The notes: generated from the sequence alone by a model not told the origin. Numbered from the stretch's first letter, positions 13,113-25,081 are shown. The stretch: 48,372 nucleotides of DNA from Lindgomyces ingoldianus (GCF_010093535.1 NW_022985250.1:7288-55659), one strand, 5' to 3'. Program-made: numbers and translations.

Positions 13113-13125
13113 AGAAGGAGGGGGG
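13113..13125 (+). promoter_or_regulatory. Polypurine tract of Gypsy-2
   Basis: AGAAGGAGGGGGG lies three bases from the start of the right LTR, the position of the plus-strand DNA primer in LTR retrotransposons. It fixes the element's orientation as plus. Confidence 0.85.
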
Positions 13126-13128
13126 CCA

Positions 13129-13331
13129 TGTCACGGTCAACTTGGACATGCCTCGGACTCTCCCCGGAGAGCCCTCGGCCCAGCCTTGGGCACATGACGT
13201 CCCGTCACGTGCCCCAGCACATATATATATATCCTCTTACAAACCCCTGAGTCTCCTCAAGGATTCGTCTATCAATACTATCCTGTACCCCCTTCTGCGC
13301 TTCACGCTTCCTGCTTCACAGTGCTCTCACA
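13129..13331 (+). repeat. Gypsy-2 3' LTR (203 bp), essentially un-RIPed
   Basis: Partner of the LTR at 4716. It retains the CG, TCA and TGG that the left copy has lost, together with about 120 bp of adjoining upstream sequence. The 112-codon open frame across it (13070-13408) runs from the internal region into Gypsy-1 gag and is not a gene. Confidence 0.92.
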
Positions 13332-13336
13332 CTACC
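13332..13336 (+). repeat. Right target site duplication of Gypsy-2 (CTACC)
   Basis: Exact copy of 4711-4715. Gypsy-1 gag resumes directly after it. Confidence 0.93.
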
Positions 13337-13664
13337 TTTAAAGACTTTATTACAAAGGCAACAACTTATAACAATTATTATAGGGAGTGTAAAAAAGAAA
13401 AAAAGTAGAAAAGAACTTTATAGAAACTAGAGTTTGTTCTAAAAAGAAAAAAGCTTCTATAATATAATAAAGAACTAATAGACCTTAGTTATATAAAGCA
13501 TACACAGAGCCCCCTCTTAAAAAAAAGCTAAGTTCTAGGACACAATAGGCCGCCTCTAACAAAAGAATAAAAAAAGTAGCTAAAAGATAAGGCCTACCTA
13601 AACTATAAAAAAGTAGAACATTTCTACTAAAATTGCCTAGACTTCTAGAAGGGGGAGAATAAAA
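13337..13664 (+). pseudogene. Gypsy-1 gag, second part
   Basis: Continuation of Gypsy-1 gag between two insertions, with Lys/Glu-rich plus-strand coding character and TAG/TAA stops. It begins after CTACC and ends at ATACT, the target duplication of the solo LTR at 13670. The incidental 66-codon minus frame here (13485-13685) crosses an insertion junction and is not a gene. Confidence 0.7.
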
Positions 13665-13816
13665 ATACTTGTGAGATTGAAGCACTGTTTCTAGGCTTCC
13701 TGAGATGAATGATGGGTTTAGATATGATGTATGGGATGATTGATTGATTGTATTGATCGTCTTGATTTATCGATCCTTTTTCTGCTCTACTCGTGTTGCT
13801 CGGCTTTTTGTTTTGC

Positions 13817-13866
13817 NNNNNNNNNNNNNNNNNNNNNNNNNNNNNNNNNNNNNNNNNNNNNNNNNN
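13817..13866. other. Assembly gap (50 N)
   Basis: Fifty undetermined bases inside the solo LTR, immediately left of a short tandem repeat. By comparison with the copy at 34283, about 40 bp of real sequence may be missing. The three open frames crossing it are artefacts. Confidence 0.98.
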
Positions 13867-13926
13867 TGCTGCAAAATGCTGCAATTTGCTGCAACATGCT
13901 GCAAAATGCTGCAATTTGCAGTAACA
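13867..13926. repeat. TGCTGCAA-type tandem repeat
   Basis: About two 30-bp units built from alternating TGCTGCAAAA and TGCTGCAATT blocks. The related solo LTR at 34283 has only one unit, so the repeat has expanded here. It probably caused the neighbouring gap. Confidence 0.8.
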
Positions 13927-14016
13927 TACTGTTCGAGCTTATTGCTCGTACTATGTAGCAGCTTTCGTCAAGCGTTCCTCCTGTCTTGACAGTAGGTGCG
14001 CAAATCTAACAATACT

Positions 14017-15240
14017 ACTGTAATAATAAAAGCTATTACTGCTAAATACAGCCTTACAGACAAGGAAATATTAAGAAGACTAGATAATAGACTCTGCTAG
14101 CAATGCAGAGGCAACTATTCTTTAAACAACTGCCCTAAGGCATATTAGAAGGTAGTAATTTAAGACTTTAGTAGACTAAACATAGTGTTACAGGACCTTA
14201 TAATCCTTAAAGAATGCAGAGAAGAGACTTAGATCTAAGAATACATTATAAATGTTTAGAAAAAAAAGAAATAGTTCCCCCTCTAAGACTAGACCCTAGG
14301 CACTTTAGTAAGAGAACTCTCTAGACAGTTCTAGAAATGCAAGTGCTAGAAGTGTAGTCTACAACATAACTACTTAAGCTATTGCATTATTATGCTTTAT
14401 TAAATAAACATTAGCAATAACTATCTTATGTTTAATATTATACAACAAATAGTAAAAGTATAATACAATATTATAAATAAAAAGGAATAGTAGCAGTTCT
14501 TTATTAAGATCTAAGACTAGAAGCTAGAAGGACTAGGCAGACCTGCTAGGTTTAAAGTCCTAAAGCTAGCACCTAACAAACCTAAGACGCCTCTCCTAAG
14601 CCTAGCAATTAGCAGGAAGGCGTTAGTAATGCAATAGAGCCACAGTTAGTGCGCGCTCTGCAGAAATAGCACCTATAGCACTAATAACTGCTGATGGAGA
14701 AAACACCCTGTACAGATAGTATAAACACAAGAATACCCTTAATAGACCTAGAAGCACCTTATTAATACCCTGTATAGACTAGATAATTGTCTATACCCTT
14801 AGTACTAGTGTACGTAATAATACTGCATTAGACACTAGGACAGTAAACACTAATTAGGCTAGTAGCCCACATAGAAAAGGAACCATAACAGTTGCCTATA
14901 GCAAGGGACAGCCTCTGCCTGCGAAACTATGAATTATTACACTTGTTAGACAGCACCCCCTTACAAATAAGAAGAGTAGACAAAATGCAATAAATAGGAT
15001 AATTATAAGTTCTACTATTTTTAGTAAAAGGTAGCATAAAAAAAGAACTATTTAACTTTACACTACCTAATTAAAGACTATAAATGCAAGGCGGCTAACT
15101 GCTATAATAGGGAACACTAGATTTATAAAGAGGGAAAAAATAAGTTTAAAAACAACCTTTAGGACATTAATCCCTACCCCCTTCTAAACAAAGAAGTCCT
15201 GCATAATATATTAGTCCTAGTTGCTGTAGGACAAGGATTA
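14017..15240 (+). pseudogene. Gypsy-1 gag, third part with two zinc knuckles
   Basis: After the solo LTR the gag frame continues. A nucleocapsid-like knuckle lies at 14095-14133 (C-X2-C-X3-Y-X4-C, where Tyr replaces His by C-to-T change and one residue is a TAG). A second Cys/His cluster, C-X2-C-X3-H-X5-C, starts at 14344 in the same frame. Gag zinc knuckles bind the packaged RNA. Downstream, to about 15240, is a low-complexity linker towards protease. RIP stops make it non-functional. Confidence 0.75.
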
Positions 15241-17080
15241 GGACAAAGCCTAACTACCACCTTTACATACAAAGGACAACCTAGATTAGCACTTGTAAAC
15301 AGTAGATGCACTTTTACTATAATAGATAAAGATTAGGTAGAAAGACAAAGCGTCCTCTTCTAAATTAAAAAAGACCTGTTTAAGGTAACCTTAGCTAACA
15401 CATTATTAATAGAATACAGCAAAAGATAGATTAACCTAGAAATGTATAAAGCAGATCTTAAAACCCTAAATACTAGGGACTAGAAGTCTATAAACATACT
15501 TTTGTTAGGAGGCAAATACAACACAATCCTAGGCTATAACTAGCTTAAAACACATAACCCCGCAATTAACTAGAGGACTATAACTATAGAAACTCCTAAC
15601 AACCACGCACGCATAACCTAGTTAGCATGCTATAACAACTAATGCCTAATCTATAAACAAGTAAAACAGGGCAGCAGCTACTACCCTAAAAAGAGAAAGC
15701 CTTAAAGGTTCCCTTATTAAGAACCTAAGGTATAAGTTATAAGAATAATAAAGAAAAAGCTTAAAAAAGTCCTTTATAAAAAATTAGAAAATAACAAAGA
15801 CATAAAATAGGTAAAAATCTTTTATATCTAGGATAAAAGCAGTATTCCTTTTAAATACAAAGATTACAAGGACATGTTTAAAACACCTAAGGACCTAGAA
15901 GAACTCCTACTACACTAACCTTAGGATTATGCTATTAACTTAGTAAAGGACCACAAACTAAAAACCTATAGGCTCTGCCCCTTAACTAGGGCACAGAAGG
16001 AGGCCTTATAAGAATATGTTAACTAAATGTTAGCATAAAGACACATCTAAGAAAGCTACAGCCTAGTAGCCTCTGCAGTAGTCTTTATAAAAAAAAAGGA
16101 GAAAAAATTTACATCTGCTAGGACTATAAAACCTTAAACAACAACACAATCTAAGACTAGTTCCCCCTACTAATTATACAGGACATTATAAACTAATTAA
16201 AAGGAACCTAGTACTTTACAAAGTTTAACATACAGGACAGATTTAACAAGATAAAGATAAGAGAAGAAGATAAGTAGCTTACAGTATTTAAAACTTTATA
16301 GGGACTTTATAAACTACTAGTAATGCTATTTAGTCTAACAAACACCTTAGCAACCTTCTAATAAATTATTAATATAGCTCTTAACCTATATCTTAATGTC
16401 TTTACCCTAGTATACCTAGATAACGTCCTCATCTATTTAAAAGATACCCTAGAAGACCACGTACAGAAGGTATAAAAAGTCTTAGAACAGCTTAGGAAAT
16501 ACAGACTCTACCTGCAGCTCTCTAAGTGCAAATTCTATATTACTAAGACAGAATACTTAGGATTTATAATTAACAGTAAAGAAATAAAAATTAACTTAGC
16601 TAAAATATAAAAGGTACTTAAGTAGCTAGAACTTATAATAGTTAAAGAAGTAAAAGAATTCCTAGAACTATTAAGCTATATTAGACAAATAATTAAAGGT
16701 TACTTAAAAATTACTATACTATTAACAAACACTATAACTAAGGAATAGGCAATAGCAAAATTTGTCTAGACCTTATAAATAAATAAAGTATTTATAGCGC
16801 TAAAACAAGCTATAACAGCTAAGCTAGTACTAAGAATGTATAACCTATAGTTAGATACTAAAATCCACACAGACGCATCCCTAGGAGCTAGCAGAGCTGC
16901 GTTCTATTAGAAACAGGAAGACAGAAAATAGCACCTAGTAGTGTACTACTCTGCTAAGTTCTTAGGATCTAAAGCAGGCTACAGCATACTTAACAAAGAA
17001 CTAAAAGCAATACTAAATGCAGTAAAAGTATAGGCTACAGAGCTACATAGAATAGCAAAACCCTTTAACATTATAACAGA
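15241..17080 (+). pseudogene. Gypsy-1 pol, first part (PR-RT-RNase H start)
   Basis: The retropepsin box reads A-L-V-N-S-R-C-T-F at 15289-15315, so the Asp-Ser-Gly core has become Asn-Ser-Arg. It is in the same frame as the zinc knuckles. Reverse transcriptase spans about 15840-16600; its active box is Y-L-D-N-V-L-I-Y at 16413-16436, with the second Asp lost. RNase H starts with I-H-T-D-A-S at 16863-16880. RT and RNase H are in a different frame from protease, which could be a programmed shift or a later indel. The frame is cut at CTATG (17081-17085) by Copia-A and resumes at 23477. Confidence 0.88.
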
Positions 17081-17085
17081 CTATG
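17081..17085 (+). repeat. Left target site duplication of Copia-A (CTATG)
   Basis: Repeated exactly at 23472-23476. Confidence 0.93.
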
Positions 17086-17365
17086 TGTTGAATGGGCTCT
17101 GACAGCTAGCTGCTTATAGTATAAGCACTTAAGTAGCAAGAGTAAGAGTGGTGTACAGTGTGCACAGCGTACAAGGTAGGTAAGGTAAGGGCAACATGTT
17201 TCTAGTTCTATTACTCTTGTCTTTCCTCTGTACAGAGAAAAAAGAGGATATCTAGATGTTTACGCATAAAGGTTTACGCATAAGCATTATGTAACATAAA
17301 TATGTAATTCTGCTTATGCGCAATTATTTATATCTAGGACGCAACGCTGCTGCTGTGTACAGATA
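17086..17365 (-). repeat. Copia-A left (3') LTR, 280 bp
   Basis: Same length as the LTRs at 23192 and 41732. Its outer (left) half is nearly unmutated; its inner half is RIP-altered (TACGTGATCC became TATGTAATTC). The polypurine tract of the minus strand lies just to the right, seen on the plus strand as CTTTTCTTTTTG at about 17373-17384. Confidence 0.93.
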
Positions 17366-17709
17366 CTAGCAACTTTTCTTTTTGTCTAAAGAGTTGCCTT
17401 CTGTACACATTACCTCCCTTCTGTCTGTGTAGGTCTATCTAATTACGTTCTACCTTTACTCTACTCTTATTTATTAGGACTTGCCTTAGTAATGCTGTGT
17501 GTTAGAATAGGCTAGTTATGCTATGTAAATAGCTCTTCTTTTCTTTATTCTTTGCTTTCTAAGCCCTGCTATATAATCCCCTAGCTCTTTTCTCTTTTTA
17601 TACAGTGCTAGCAGTAACAGATTCTTATAATAAGAAAAATAAGTGCGTATAATATAAAAAAAATAAAATAAAAAGAAATAGGCTTTATATAAAGGCGTTA
17701 TTAGTCTAG

Positions 17710-20700
17710 TTAGTCTAAGGCATCTTTGCGCACAGGATCTAGCTAGTCTACAGATGCTTCTATCTAGACAAAGAGGCAGTTAGTTAGGACTAATAATTAA
17801 AGAGCCTAGTTTAGTGTTTTCTTTATATATACATTTAGTAAGTTATCTTTACTATTAATCTACCTTATTTTAGTAATTTCTTTTTTCTTATATAATTTGC
17901 AGAGTAACATAATGTTAATTATAAGTTACTTTTTACTAGTAGTGCTTAGCTTAATAAAGTAATTATATAAAGACCTTAAATTTATGTAGATTACTACTAA
18001 GATTAGTAGTAGTTTAAGTGTTTATATAATTTACTATAAAGTTATACTAAAGGTAATTATATTATTAAACTTTTTAACTATTCTATACAGTTTACTAGTA
18101 AGAACACTCTTAGTTACTCTTTTACACTTAGTAGAATTCTAGTGTATAATGTTGCCTAGTATTTTAAAGCAGTTACTTTACTTTATATAGTTCTTATTAC
18201 CTAATATAATTAAGAATCCTAGCTATAAGCTAAGGTTTTTATTATTAGTAAATAATTTATCTATAAAAATAAACAGCTTTACATAATTAAGCTATAATAG
18301 TAGAAAAGTAAGACTACACTTACTATTATCTATCTACTTTTAAATTTATGTGTTAAGTATGTTAATGTTATTATATAAAAAGTCTATAGTTTATGTAGTA
18401 ATAAAGAGGTTAAATGCTGCCTCTAGTTAACATATAGATGTAATATATGCCTTTTTTATATATTACTTAATATATTATTATGCAGCATCCTTATTCTCTA
18501 AGTTAATTATATAAAGGTAGCTTACTTATCTCTTTTAAGTAAAAACTACTATGTTATGTGTAAGTTTAATTCTTTTACTATTAAACTTAATAAGTTACTT
18601 TTCTACTAGAATAGTCTTACTTTTTATGTAAAACTTTACTTTTTATAGTTTTTTTTTTTTTTTATACAAAATTTTTTGTTATAATGCTTAAAGTGTTATC
18701 TATTTATAAGCTAGTAATACTAAAAGTATGCTCTTTTTTATTAGTAATTAAAAAGTAAGAGTTATATAAAAAAATGTGCATATATAGCTTTTCTTTATAG
18801 TAGTTATAGTATGTCTTAAACTAATATAGTCCTAATTTAGCAGCTTTATATAAGGGTTGTACAACCTAGAGTATTATATTTAGTAGAAAGCTCTAGCGTA
18901 TTTTCTTTAGTAGCTTTATGTACAGCGTGCGCATAAGCTTATCTATTAATTAGATATATGCTTATGTAATATTACATAGTTTAAAATGCATTCTATATAT
19001 AGCTTTTAGGCTTGCTTTTATAGCTAAAAGTAGTCTCTAGCTTATCCTCTAAATAGTTAGTAACTAAGTAAGATTTTCTTTTTTCTTTTTATCTAAGTAG
19101 CTAGTAAACACTAGGCAGAATTTTTTATATAGTTAAGTTGTTTTGCTTTTTACTTTTTATATAAAGCAAAGGTTAAAAATCTAACCTTTATACTTTATTA
19201 AGTTATACACTATAACTTTAAAAGTACTATTAGTAATTAAAGTGTTTATTTTTATATAGTCTAATTTTTTAAATAGTTTTTTAGGTGTAGTAATTACACT
19301 GTCTATATAGAGCTTAATAAATAAGGCCTAATTATCCTTTTTCTTCTAGGTTAGAAATACCTAGTCTAGACTTTATGCAGGTTTTCTTTACTTTTTACTT
19401 TTCCTAGTATTTATATCTTCTCTTTGCACTAGTGCAGCATTACTATTCTAAAGGGCTTAGTCTGTAGTAGGCTTTAGTTCTACCTTTATAACATTTTTAT
19501 AAAGCTATTTTTTTTTCCTTTTCTTTAAAAAATCTTTTTATATAGAGATTAGTTTATCTAGGTTATCTGTTGTAAGTAAGTTGTCTTCCTTTTTTTTTTT
19601 ATAGTACAGTTTAACCTGCGTATATTAAAGCTTTAGTAGGCTATTTTTTTTCTTAATAATAACATTTTTTCTTTTAATGCTCTTAATTTTGTATAGGCTA
19701 GTCTAGCCTTTCTTCTCCCTTTATGCTATAATCTCTAAGCTAAGGGGAAAGTTAAGAACTTTATGTGTTATAGGGCTATTATAAGTGTTAATTATATAAT
19801 TAATGTTTACTTTTACATAGTTCTTTTAAAGTATCTTTATTACTTTTTATATAGCGCTTACTTATATAATAATGTCTAGTAATAGTAGAAAGTTTAGGTT
19901 AATTTTTAGGTATGCTCTAAAGACTAGCAGTGTAGGTACTAGACTATATAAGCTAGCTGTGTTGTTTAGAGCCTTAACTGCTATCTATAAGATAGCCTTA
20001 TTATCTATACAGTTACCTAGCTTAGTCTTTAGAATATTAAACACTTATTAGAGAGGTGTGTGCGCACACTTAACTTTTTTAACTGCCTAATATACTTCTA
20101 CAGGCATCTACTTATATGTAGCTCTTATAATTTTTGCATAAGCTTAAAAATTCTTTAAAGTAAAGTTTATACTAAAGTTATGCATAATATAGTCTAGAGG
20201 TCTTTAATAAGTGTTAATCTAGCATTTGCATAGTGCATCCTAAGTATCTTATGCAGACATAAATTTTAGAAATATAGTAGCCTAAAATAATGTGTCTACA
20301 TTAATAACATGTAAGACATCTTTATTATTAATTTATATAACATTAATAATAATTTTATAGTTAAAGTAGGTGTTATTTTTAATTATAAACTTAAATCTTT
20401 ATAAGGCCTAGTTATATAATTAGCAGAGGTAGCAGAACTTCTTAATCTCTTCTAGCACTGCAGCATTAATGTTGTAGCTAGCGCTAGTTAGCATCTTCTA
20501 GAGTTTCTTTATGCAGGGGTGTCTAAATTAGCAGTAAAGGCAGCAGAGTTTTAATTTAGTAAAGAAAGACATAAATTTTTCTTTACTAATATTAAAAAAA
20601 AGTGTCTTTATTTTTATATAATAAAGACAGTAGTTTTGTCTTTATATATAATAATATTTAAAATGTTATTAAAGTATGCTCTAAGTTAGTTAGCATCTGC

Positions 20701-22748
20701 TAGTAATAGCAGGAATAGTGTTAGAGTCTCTAGAATATAGTATATAACTAGACTAATTAAGTTCTAGATTTATATAGTACTAATTAATCTCTTTAGTGTC
20801 TAGCTTTTAAAGCTAATATCTATTTAGCTAAGTGTCTAATTAATTTCTATATATAAGTTCTTTTATATGTACGCCTTAAGTTAGAACTTACTAATAGTAA
20901 AAATTTTTACTGCGCCTATGTCCTATAGTTTACCTTAGTATACTATACAGTATTAGTTATTAAGAATAAACTGCTTAGCATATTCTCTAGGTTTAATGCT
21001 GTAAATGTCCTTTTTTATTACATAGTGTAGATAAGTAGCAGAGGTAAAGTAGTTAACAGCTTTTTTAGTATTTTTACTCTTTTATTTTATTTTTTTTACA
21101 TTATGCAAATTATTCTTTTTCTTAGAGTAACCTTTAAAGTTTTAGATGTATAAGGTAATAGCTTTACATAATAAGGTCTTATTATAAAAATTTTTATATA
21201 AAGTAATATACTAGTTCTTTGCTTACGTATAGTTATTATAAAGGTAGTTTAATAACTAACATTTTTCCTTATAGTAAATAAAGCACTTCTTTATCTGCGT
21301 GCAGTTGTCTCTAGATTATAGCCTTAACCTAGATAAAGATTTTCTACATTATCCTTTTCTGCGCAGAGGGAGGCTTTTTTCTTATTATGTAAACTCTTAT
21401 TATGCAGAGTTATATTAGCAGTCTGTGTAGTATGCATTAGGCAGTTTCTAGAGGTATTAGTTTACTTTTTAGTTTATAGTAACTTAAAGTAATGCCTATA
21501 AGTTACTAAATAAAGCTTTACATAAGAGCTTAATAGTAAATATAGCATGTTCTAGTTCTAGTTATCCTTAACAGGCTTATATAATAGCAGTGTGCAGTAG
21601 AACATCTTTTTAGAATTCTATTTCTAGTGCCTTTTATATAAGTGTAAGCTTATTAATTATTATTTTAAAGACTTTATATAAACTTTTATTAGAGTTCCTT
21701 TATTAGTATTATGTAAAAGTTATTATTGTCTAGTCTGTCTAGTACTAGCTATAGTTTACATTAGTGTTAAAGTAACTACTTAAGGTGTTATACAAATGCT
21801 TCTAGTTATGTCTAGGGCCTATGTTATACATATAGTACATATTTACCTAACTTTCTAAGATATCTAGAAAGATGTCTGTGTACTAAGTTTTCTAGATATC
21901 TAGCTATTAATATAGATTAATAAAAATCTTTATTTTATTTATAAAGATATTATATAGTTAACTTATATAGTTATTATTTTTTTTTATACTTTTTAAAATT
22001 ATATAATTTTGTCTACTAGGAGTTTTTCTTTAGCAGTTTCCCTCTAGGGTGGAAGTTTATACAGGTTGTAATATAGTATAGATTATGCAGGTAGTATTAG
22101 TAGTGCATACACTACTGCAGGCGGTGGTGTGTACAATTAAGGGTGTGGAGCAGGCGTTAGGTAGGGTGGCATGTATTGTTTGTATAGTAATTAGTGTAGT
22201 GCTAGCTAAGGTGTAGAAGTAAGTAATGCTAGTATGTTTAGTATTAATAGCAGCATTATGTTTAGTCTACTTCTATGTAAAGCCTTATACAGCAATAAAG
22301 GTTGTGTATAAAGCCTTTTTAGTATAATTACTTTCTTTTATGCTATATTATATAGCTTCTAGGCTTAAGTACTTTTAGTGCCTAGCTATAGTGTAATTTC
22401 CTTGTCCTCTAGCACTTATATAAGCTCTTTTTTAAACACACAGCTAAGTGCTAAAAAGTTTTATAGTGTCTATTCTTTAAAATCTTTTATGTATACACTT
22501 AGAAAGGTAGCGCCTTTTTAAGTTATTATATGTAAATTAGTAATTATATAACTTATGTATAATTAAGTTTATAAGCTTATTAAAGCCTTTAACATGTTAA
22601 TCTTATTATTCTAGTACTCTAGGCTAGTCTTGTTTTATAGTGTTGCCTCTAATATCCCTATGTCCTTTATAAGTTATTTATATAATAAAAATTATTCCTT
22701 ATTTTTCTTATTATTACGTAAAGTTATTAGTTACTAGTAAGATTTTAT
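17710..22748 (-). pseudogene. Copia-A Gag-Pol polyprotein remnant
   Basis: Minus-strand counterpart of Copia-B Gag-Pol, recognised by base-level collinearity. The terminal codon corresponds to TAA at 17710-17712, and the start codon, mutated from ATG to ATA, is at 22746-22748. Its length (5,039 bp) is within 4 bp of Copia-B's 5,043 bp. Order from right to left: gag with a Pro-rich region, CCHC knuckle, protease, integrase, linker, reverse transcriptase, RNase H. Stops occur throughout every frame, so it is dead. Confidence 0.88.
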
Positions 22749-22804
22749 TATAATAGTATAGTTAATTACTTTTCTAGTAAATTGCGCAGGTACTGCTGTT
22801 ATCT

Positions 22805-23036
22805 AGCTGCTAGGTTGTGCAGCTTTAATAGCTTTAGTGTGCGCCTTACACTATCTCCTTCTTACTTTATACAGTAGCAGAGCTTGCTGTATAATGCAAA
22901 GAATTAATGTGCTATTGTCTAGCTGCTAGGTTGTACAGCTTTAGTAGCTTTAGTGTGCGTCTTACACTATCTCCTTTTTACTTTATATAGTAGCAGAGCT
23001 TGCTATATAATGTAAAGAATTAATCTGCTATCTTAA
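22805..23036 (-). repeat. 116-bp tandem duplication in Copia-A leader
   Basis: Two consecutive units starting AGCTGCTAGG at 22805 and 22921, about 90% alike. They lie between the Gag start and the 5' LTR, in the leader of the genomic RNA. Copia-B shows at least one matching unit at its right edge (about 48272-48372). Confidence 0.85.
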
Positions 23037-23038
23037 GA

Positions 23039-23162
23039 GATAAGTAACTAAATAAAGTACTTTATAAAGTGTAGGTGCTCTGTTGTTACTTTTCTTAGAA
23101 GATAAGTAACAAAATAAAGTACCTTATAGGGTGTAAGTACTCTGTTATTACTTTTACTAATT
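23039..23162 (-). repeat. 62-bp tandem duplication in Copia-A leader
   Basis: Two units starting GATAAGTAAC at 23039 and 23101, adjacent to the 116-bp pair. The leader is thus built of two duplicated modules. Whether they matter for packaging or translation is unknown. Confidence 0.8.
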
Positions 23163-23191
23163 TATAGTTAATTAAATTAACTACTAATTAG

Positions 23192-23471
23192 TGTTAAATA
23201 AGCTCTAATAGCTAGCTGCTTATAGTATAAGCACTTAAGTAGTAAAAGTAAGAGTAGTGTATAGTGTGCACAGTGTACAAGGTAGGTAAAGTAAGGGCAA
23301 CATATTTCTAGTTTTATTACTCTTGTCTTTCCTCTGTACAGAGGAAAAGGGGGATATCTAGATATTCGCGCACAGAGGTTCGCGCACAAGCATCATGTGA
23401 CATAGATACGTGATCCTGCTCGTGCGCGATCGTTCGTATCCAGGACGCGACGCTGCTGCTGCGTACGGACA
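23192..23471 (-). repeat. Copia-A right (5') LTR, 280 bp
   Basis: Mirror image of the left LTR in mutation pattern: the inner (left) half is RIP-altered and the outer half keeps its CG-rich sequence, including the stem that pairs CGCGCAC with GTGCGCG. The 70-codon minus frame here is incidental. Confidence 0.93.
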
Positions 23472-23476
23472 CTATG
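23472..23476 (+). repeat. Right target site duplication of Copia-A (CTATG)
   Basis: Exact copy of 17081-17085. Gypsy-1 RNase H resumes after it. Confidence 0.93.
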
Positions 23477-25050
23477 CAAACTTAGTTATGTTCTTAACTA
23501 AAAAGAAACTGTTGCTAATGCATATAAGATAGGCAATAAAACTTCTGTAATTTAATTATGTTATTAAACACATACCTAGAATACATAACTAGTAGGCTAA
23601 CGCCCTTAGCTAGAGGCTAGACTACTCTAATAAAGAAAAAGAAGGAACTAAAAAGTTTACCCTTTTTAAAGAGACTAATAAAGAATAAGTCTATAATAGG
23701 CCTTAACTTATAAAAGAACTCTACATGCTTATAGCTGTTAAGCAAGGATAGAAGAACTTAATCTAAGAATATTACAAATTTCTAATGTTTAGACACCTAG
23801 AAATAGGCACCCTTTAGAAGAAGCTAAGGGCTGCTATTCTCTAACAAATACTAAAGATAAAGTAATTGTGCACAGAGGTGCTTAAGGAATGTAATATCTG
23901 CAACAGAAATAACCTGTAAAGGCATAGGCCCTATGGGCACCTGCAACCTATTAAAGCCCTAGAGTTGCTATAAATAATAATTATAATAAACTTTATTACA
24001 AGGTTACCTTTATCTAAGGAACTAGAAATAGAAAGAATGTGTAATATAATTACAGTAGCTTTTAATAAAACTATAAAGTACCTATACACCTAGCCCTTAG
24101 AAAAAATAATAACAGCTAAGAAATTTATCTATAAATTAAAATAAAATATAATATTAGTGCATAAATGCCCTAAGATAATTATCTTTAACTAAAATAAGCT
24201 ATTTACTAGCAGGTTCTAGAAAGCAGCAATGCAACATCTTAGTGTAGTGCACAAGCTATTAACAGCCTACTACCTGTAGACAGATGGCTAGACTAAAAGA
24301 GTAAATGCAGAGGTAGAGAAGTATTTAAGAAAATATATCTCTTATACCTAGCACAATTAGGCAGAATAGCTTTTAATAGCATAATTAGCTATTAACAGCG
24401 TAGAATTAGCTATAATAAAAGAAACACTATATAAAGCTAATTTTAGGTACAACCCTTACTTTACGCTATAAGGAAATTAACCTATAGACTTATAAAAATT
24501 AATAGACTAACTAACAAACTTATGTTAAGTACATAAAAAGTTAGCTATAAAAGTTAAGTTTAGTAGAGAAATAATAGAAAAATATACAAATAAATTACAA
24601 CAACTAAGACTAGAAATTTACCTAGGGGACTATGTATATCTTAATACTAAGAACTTTAAGATACCTTAACCTTTAAGAAAGCTAGCAGAAAAGAGGATAA
24701 AACTATATAAAGTTCTCTAAACTTAACAAGACAACTGTAAGCTTAAGCTTCCCCTACACATAAAGATACACCTATAGTTCTATATTTCTAGACTAGAAAA
24801 AGCACCTAAAGAGATTCCCCTATCTACATAGGGATAAAAAGACAAAGAAACTAAGTACAAAGTTAAACATATTATTAGCAATTAAAGAAACTAGAAGGAA
24901 TTTTTAGTAAAATAAAAAAGATAGCCTACTAGCAAAAACACATAGAAACTAGCTAAGAATTTGCAGAACACGCAGCAGTTAGTACAAGAGTACCTTTAAG
25001 CTTGTCTAAAAGAAACTAGCTAGGCAATAAGGCACCTATATTAAAAGGAA
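23477..25050 (+). pseudogene. Gypsy-1 pol, second part (RNase H end-IN-chromodomain)
   Basis: The end of RNase H is followed by the integrase zinc-binding domain; its C-N-I-C pair lies at 23890-23901. The integrase catalytic core spans about 23950-24480, with a recognisable Q-T-D-G segment near 24276-24290. A chromodomain starts Y-K-V-K-H-I-I at 24856 and runs to about 25005, where aromatic residues have become TAG/TAA. Chromodomains read methylated histone H3 and steer such elements into heterochromatin. Everything is broken by RIP stops. Confidence 0.87.
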
Positions 25051-25081
25051 CAGCTATGTTATTACTAGATAGCAGCAGCCT

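Larger units (their letters stand above)
4716..13331 (+). mobile_element. Gypsy-2: Ty3/Gypsy chromovirus inserted in Gypsy-1 gag
   Basis: An 8.6-kb element with 203-bp LTRs (TGTCACGG...TCTCACA), CTACC target duplications and a polypurine tract next to the right LTR, on the plus strand. Protease, reverse transcriptase and chromodomain motifs (6614, 7964, 10667) all lie in the same frame, so pol was collinear before nonsense mutation. About 2.2 kb lies between the chromodomain and the right LTR, unusually long for the class. The left LTR is RIP-mutated and the right LTR almost pristine. Confidence 0.92.
13670..14011. mobile_element. Solo LTR in Gypsy-1 gag (target duplication ATACT), contains gap
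   Basis: Begins TGTGAGATTG and ends AATCTAACA, flanked by ATACT at 13665-13669 and 14012-14016. A second member of the family lies at 34283-34573 and shares both ends and most of the body. No internal region is present, so this is a solo LTR left by LTR-LTR recombination. It keeps many CG and TGA and is much less mutated than the host Gypsy-1 sequence, suggesting late arrival. Orientation of the parent element is unknown. Confidence 0.9.
17086..23471 (-). mobile_element. Copia-A: minus-strand Ty1/Copia retrotransposon in Gypsy-1 RNase H
   Basis: Two 280-bp LTRs (TGTTGAATGG...TACGGACA) flanked by CTATG. It is collinear with the better preserved Copia-B at 41732 onward, so the 3' LTR is on the left and the 5' LTR on the right. 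Gag-Pol runs from 22748 to 17710 on the minus strand. It lacks two segments present in Copia-B, of 180 and 644 bp, between pol and the 3' LTR, including the whole antisense ORF. The internal region is heavily RIP-mutated while the outermost 100-150 bp at both ends are spared. Confidence 0.93.

Noticed and set aside
13645..13989. Three open frames across the N gap
   Set aside because: They are open only because unknown bases contribute no stops. They lie in a solo LTR.
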